Of a stretch of DNA of 48,773 nt, positions 45,460-48,773 are shown in pieces. Where the stretch lies: contig CAJQOX010000280.1 in assembly GCA_905480075.1 (NCBI GenBank), positions 1 to 48,773 of the forward strand. Reading direction: 5' to 3'. How positions within the stretch are numbered: position 1 is the stretch's first letter; every line of letters starts with the position of its first letter. The notes under the pieces were generated by a model, which was not told the DNA's origin, searched no databases, and saw only the letters and a list, made by a program, of their open reading frames with translations. Both the position numbers and the translations under genes were made by a program. Source of the DNA: an uncultured Aureispira sp. (lineage in GTDB: Bacteria; Bacteroidota; Bacteroidia; Chitinophagales; Saprospiraceae).

Positions 45460-46443
45460 ATGGGATTTTTCAATAAACTCTTCAGTAAAAAAGAGGAAGA
45501 AAAAAATCAACTCAAAGAAGACCTTAATAAAGGACTCGAGAAATCCAGAAAAGGTTTCTTTGGTAAATTGGCTACATCCTTCGCAGGTAAAAGTACGATT
45601 GATGTAGAAGTCCTTGATGATCTCGAAGATATTCTTATCGCTTCTGATGTCGGTGTCGATACTACTATTAAGATTATTAAAAGAATAGAGAAAAGAGTCG
45701 CTAGTGATAAATACCTGACAACGAAAGAACTTAATGAAATCCTCAGAGATGAAATCGTTCAGCTATTAGCAGAAAATAATGCCGATGATCTCCTTTCCTA
45801 TAACCTGAACCCCGATTCAAAACCTTATGTTATTCTTGTTGTTGGTGTTAACGGAGTGGGAAAAACTACCTCTATTGGTAAATTGGCTAATAAGTATAAA
45901 GAGGCGGGAATGAAGGTCGTACTCGGTGCTGCCGATACTTTCAGGGCTGCTGCTGTAGATCAACTTGAAATCTGGTCCAATAGAGTAGGATGTGATTTTT
46001 ATAGCAAAGGAATGAATACGGACCCCGCTGCCGTTGCTTATGAAACAGTTCGCTATGCTAAAGATAATGGACATGATCTCGTCCTTATTGATACTGCAGG
46101 GAGATTGCACAATAAAAAAGGGCTGATGAAGGAACTGGAAAAAATTCATAAGGCTATTGGTAAACAAATACCTGGTGCGCCACATGAAGTAATGTTGGTG
46201 CTCGATGGATCAACAGGACAAAATGCCTATGAACAGGCCAAACATTTCTCTGAAGTGACTGATCTTAATTGCTTGGCCCTTACAAAATTAGATGGTACTG
46301 CTAAGGGGGGAGTCGTAATTGGTATCAGCGATCAGTTGAAGGTTCCTATTAAGTATATTGGAGTAGGTGAAGGTATTCATCATCTGCAAGAGTTTGATAA
46401 AAGAGAGTTTGTTGATTCTTTCTTTAAGGATTCTGTTCTTTAA
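45460..46443 (+). CDS. ftsY: FtsY, signal recognition particle receptor GTPase
   Basis: A 327-residue protein. The N-domain (about 20-110) follows a short charged start (MGFFNKLFSKKEEEKNQ); the long acidic A-domain of E. coli FtsY is absent. The G-domain has GVNGVGKTTSIGKLA (G1), GAADTFRAAAVDQLE, LIDTAGRLHNK (G3), LTKLDGTAKGG (G4) and GVGEGIHHLQEFD. It receives ribosome-nascent chain-SRP complexes at the inner membrane. It is separated by 252 bases from the ribosomal protein genes and their terminator, so it probably has its own promoter. Confidence 0.96.
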   Translation: MGFFNKLFSKKEEEKNQLKEDLNKGLEKSRKGFFGKLATSFAGKSTIDVEVLDDLEDILIASDVGVDTTIKIIKRIEKRVASDKYLTTKELNEILRDEIVQLLAENNADDLLSYNLNPDSKPYVILVVGVNGVGKTTSIGKLANKYKEAGMKVVLGAADTFRAAAVDQLEIWSNRVGCDFYSKGMNTDPAAVAYETVRYAKDNGHDLVLIDTAGRLHNKKGLMKELEKIHKAIGKQIPGAPHEVMLVLDGSTGQNAYEQAKHFSEVTDLNCLALTKLDGTAKGGVVIGISDQLKVPIKYIGVGEGIHHLQEFDKREFVDSFFKDSVL

Positions 46444-46540
46444 AAGTAAGAATTTTCTGCCTTTTAATGACGCCTTGCAATAAATGAAAAATGCTTTTTC
46501 CTGAAATCTGTAAGGTGGGATTAATTCCCCTCAACTGTAT

Positions 46541-47143
46541 TTATTCATCTTCTGTAGAAACAAACAGCTTGGTCTGTGTTGTCTTTTCGTTCTTGCCCAA
46601 ATCATTCGATTGTAGATAGCGTTCTCTTGAAACAGCCTGGTATTTGTCTGTGCTGCCAATTACTTCCTGCTCTTTTTCATTGGAAAGTCGCATCGTAAAA
46701 CAAGCATCTTTGCCTGTGTCTTTACATACTGCTGTTACGAATGTGATGTTGTCGGACATTGGTATCAAATAACTGATTTGCTCAAATGGCTTCCGCCGGT
46801 AATCCCCGTTTAAACCACAGACTTCCACTATCTTCCCGCTGTTTGCCCATAGGTCACAATAAATTCCGGCATCTTCATAAAATTGTATTTCATCTATACA
46901 TATTACGTCATAATCCTGTATAAAATCATTTGCTTCGGATAACATATGACAGGAGGTAGCCTTATAACTTAATTGGTCATGTGTCACTAACATCTCCCCG
47001 GAATTTTCGTATCGATTGTCATTGGCATATTTTATCAGTAAACATTTTTTGCCTGCAATTTGATACCTTCTGTATCTTGTCAGTAATATTGTACTCTTGC
47101 CCGAAAACAACGGTCCTATGATTAAGCTTAATTTCCCTGACAT
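46541..47143 (-). CDS. tdk: Thymidine kinase, eukaryote/poxvirus-like type
   Basis: A 200-residue class II thymidine kinase that phosphorylates thymidine for salvage. Motifs are LIIGPLFSGKST (P-loop), IKYANDNRY, ICIDEIQFYED with the catalytic glutamate, and LNGDYRRKPFEQI. The wording of these segments (YRRYQIAGKKCLLIKYAND, EVIGSTDKYQAVSRERY) is closer, from memory, to human TK1 and vaccinia virus TK than to common bacterial enzymes. Three of the four zinc ligands appear changed: the CxxC is CKDT and the last pair is SRER. The fold is probably kept, but zinc binding is doubtful. It is convergent with ftsY. Confidence 0.9.
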   Translation of the reverse strand: MSGKLSLIIGPLFSGKSTILLTRYRRYQIAGKKCLLIKYANDNRYENSGEMLVTHDQLSYKATSCHMLSEANDFIQDYDVICIDEIQFYEDAGIYCDLWANSGKIVEVCGLNGDYRRKPFEQISYLIPMSDNITFVTAVCKDTGKDACFTMRLSNEKEQEVIGSTDKYQAVSRERYLQSNDLGKNEKTTQTKLFVSTEDE

Positions 47144-47693
47144 ATATTTTGATTTTATTGGTGTTTATTATTGTTTTGGTATCCCTTTGTAATTATTAAT
47201 AGATTGACCAGAAGAAATGATTTTTCTGAGTTTTTGTTTTTAGTTTAATAAAACTGTTTCTGTAATTGTCCGGTTTAGATATTGTGCATTTTAATAAGCT
47301 GATAATTGTCATGATTTATAAATAATTAATTGCACTTTTTAGTTGTAAACCAGTGTTTTGTGTGGTGGTTTCAGGCGGTAATTTTTTTTCTGTTTTCTTT
47401 CCGAACCGCAAAATAATAAGATTTTAGGAAAGTTCTGTGCTATTATTAAAGAATCATTTTTATTTTTATTTTTATCCGAAGTTTTGTCCATTGGTTTTAT
47501 TAATAACTACTTTTGCTTTTATTTTGATTTCTGTGTTTTTACACCTTTTTTTGTTAATAAAAGGTCGTTTTTATGGTTTTTGTTTAAATTAACCGTAACT
47601 TTTAACTGTAGTTTATAGTAGACTAATTAAGGTTTGTTTTATTTTGTCGAAACGGTATATATTAATTGTCACATTGTTGTAATTATATTCTGA
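47144..47693. other. AT-rich intergenic region
   Basis: 550 bases between divergent genes, with no supported gene, repeat or hairpin. T-rich runs are prominent at 47380-47600. No well-spaced TTTG / TAnnTTTG pair was found. Confidence 0.45.
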
Positions 47694-48773
47694 ATGAAAA
47701 TTTATTTTATTTGTATTATTTTTTTAGTGCTTTTTCTAAATAATAATTTATATGCTCAACTGTCTTCCTCAGGAAAAAATAAAGCCGCATATACAACTTT
47801 CAAAAATGCTGAAAAAAAATTCTTCAGGGGTAATCTAAGAGGGGGAGAGGCAACCTTCGAAAGGTCGGCTAACCGATATGAAAATAATGGAGATGTAAAT
47901 GGATATATAGCGGCAAAAGCTATGGAAGCTATTGTCTTACTCAATAAGGATAAACCTAAAGAAGCTTTCAGGGCCTTCAGACGTGCCGAAGAATTGTATG
48001 ATGAACAAAATAATCATAATGAAGCCACAAGAGCCTACCTCCGCCTTTGCCTGGGTAAATACCACCTTTATTATAATGAACAAAAAGAAGCTACTGAATT
48101 CCTGAAAGAAGCTGAAAAAGTTGCCGATAAGAACCCTGACTATGTTTCTCCTATCTTTAATATTGAACTGCAACAATCTATGGGGGAACTTTACCTTAAA
48201 AAAGGGGACAAACAAACTGCGCTTGATTTTTTTGAGGAACTTATTGATGCCTCTAATGACATGCCTGATGATGAAAAAAATGCCGAGTTACTAAATAAAT
48301 ATCAAAATATAACTGCCGAGCTGTATGATGATGTGCTTGGCCCTGATGAATCTGCAGTCAGATATTCTGAAATGTTGGCAAATGCTGATTCCAGTGAACA
48401 TGGCGAACTCAGACTCAAAACCGGAAGGTCTTACTATAAATATACCGAATACGAATCTGCTTATGCTCACCTTGAAAAAGCACTCGAATATGAATTGACT
48501 CCGGAAAAAGAAGCGGAAACTAAATCTATGCTTGCTACTATAGCTATGAGTATCAATGATTACGAAGATGCTCTGGAAAAAAATGGTGAAGCCCTCGCTC
48601 TACAGATCGAAATTGGTGCCCCGGCAAGAATAATTTATGATGGACTTATCAAACAAGGGGAAATCTGTAAATCCCTCGATATTACGGGTAAGTCTGTTTA
48701 TTGGTACAAAAAAACTATTACTAATATTGCGGATGACTGGACCCTCGATAAAGAACTGGAATTATATGAGCTT
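47694..48773 (+). CDS. TPR-repeat protein with signal peptide (C-terminus cut by window edge)
   Basis: 360 codons are visible from the ATG at 47694. It begins with a signal peptide (MKIYFICIIFLVLFLNNNLYAQ) and continues as a chain of helical TPR-like repeats (for example AFRAFRRAEELYDEQNNHNE, GELYLKKGDKQTALDFFEEL, SYYKYTEYESAYAHLEKALEY). Bacteroidota proteins with such N-terminal TPRs often continue into a histidine kinase, a SpoIIE phosphatase or a CHAT protease, but nothing of the C-terminal domain is visible, so the class is undetermined. Confidence 0.75.
   Translation, partial: MKIYFICIIFLVLFLNNNLYAQLSSSGKNKAAYTTFKNAEKKFFRGNLRGGEATFERSANRYENNGDVNGYIAAKAMEAIVLLNKDKPKEAFRAFRRAEELYDEQNNHNEATRAYLRLCLGKYHLYYNEQKEATEFLKEAEKVADKNPDYVSPIFNIELQQSMGELYLKKGDKQTALDFFEELIDASNDMPDDEKNAELLNKYQNITAELYDDVLGPDESAVRYSEMLANADSSEHGELRLKTGRSYYKYTEYESAYAHLEKALEYELTPEKEAETKSMLATIAMSINDYEDALEKNGEALALQIEIGAPARIIYDGLIKQGEICKSLDITGKSVYWYKKTITNIADDWTLDKELELYEL

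Overview
The window is AT-rich DNA from a member of the Bacteroidota. Several things point there: families largely confined to that phylum (DUF2480, DUF4834, and DUF4295 between rpmG and ftsY), a TraR/DksA protein without its zinc cysteines, promoters of the TTTG-N(18-22)-TAnnTTTG type, and starts that mostly lack a Shine-Dalgarno sequence. The many secreted multi-domain proteins (leucine-rich repeats, TPR, caspase, papain) suggest a large-genome environmental lineage, perhaps near Saprospiria, Chitinophagia or Cytophagia. That placement is inference. I see no phage, transposase, CRISPR array or rRNA.

Left part (1-13.7 kb): a nuclease-helicase fusion runs off the left edge on the minus strand. 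It is followed by a secreted alpha/beta hydrolase and a GC-rich nested palindromic element. A minus-strand cluster comes next (AlbA_2-type protein, MltD-like transglycosylase, DUF2480, small membrane protein). After that lie a SpoIIE-type phosphatase, a DUF4834 protein, exonuclease III, a hotdog thioesterase, a cysteine-rich CWC protein and a large secreted leucine-rich-repeat protein.

Middle (14-30 kb): housekeeping genes dominate. They include tsaB and tsaD (both needed for t6A tRNA modification), an LptF/LptG permease, and tamB divergent from tsaD. clpS and an oligopeptide-binding lipoprotein are also here. Among them are a methyltransferase with a doubled N-terminal module and a DEDDh exonuclease broken by one frameshift at a short homopolymer.

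Right part (30-48.8 kb): a TIGR01777 epimerase, an M19-like dipeptidase, two paralogous glucosaminidase/LysM proteins and an O-methyltransferase lead to the most striking locus. This is a secreted caspase-family protein whose N-terminus carries tandem repeats like those at the C-terminus of plant MUT9-like kinases (DUF7477), followed by TPRs. Directly downstream is a secreted papain-family protease with a DUF4384-like tail. Then come gltX with an unusual insert before its KLSKR loop, a zinc-less DksA homologue, the tRNA-Arg / rpmB / rpmG / DUF4295 / ftsY block, a eukaryote/poxvirus-like thymidine kinase, and a TPR protein cut by the right edge.

The best candidate for an undescribed system is the caspase-papain pair at 37.5-41.3 kb.
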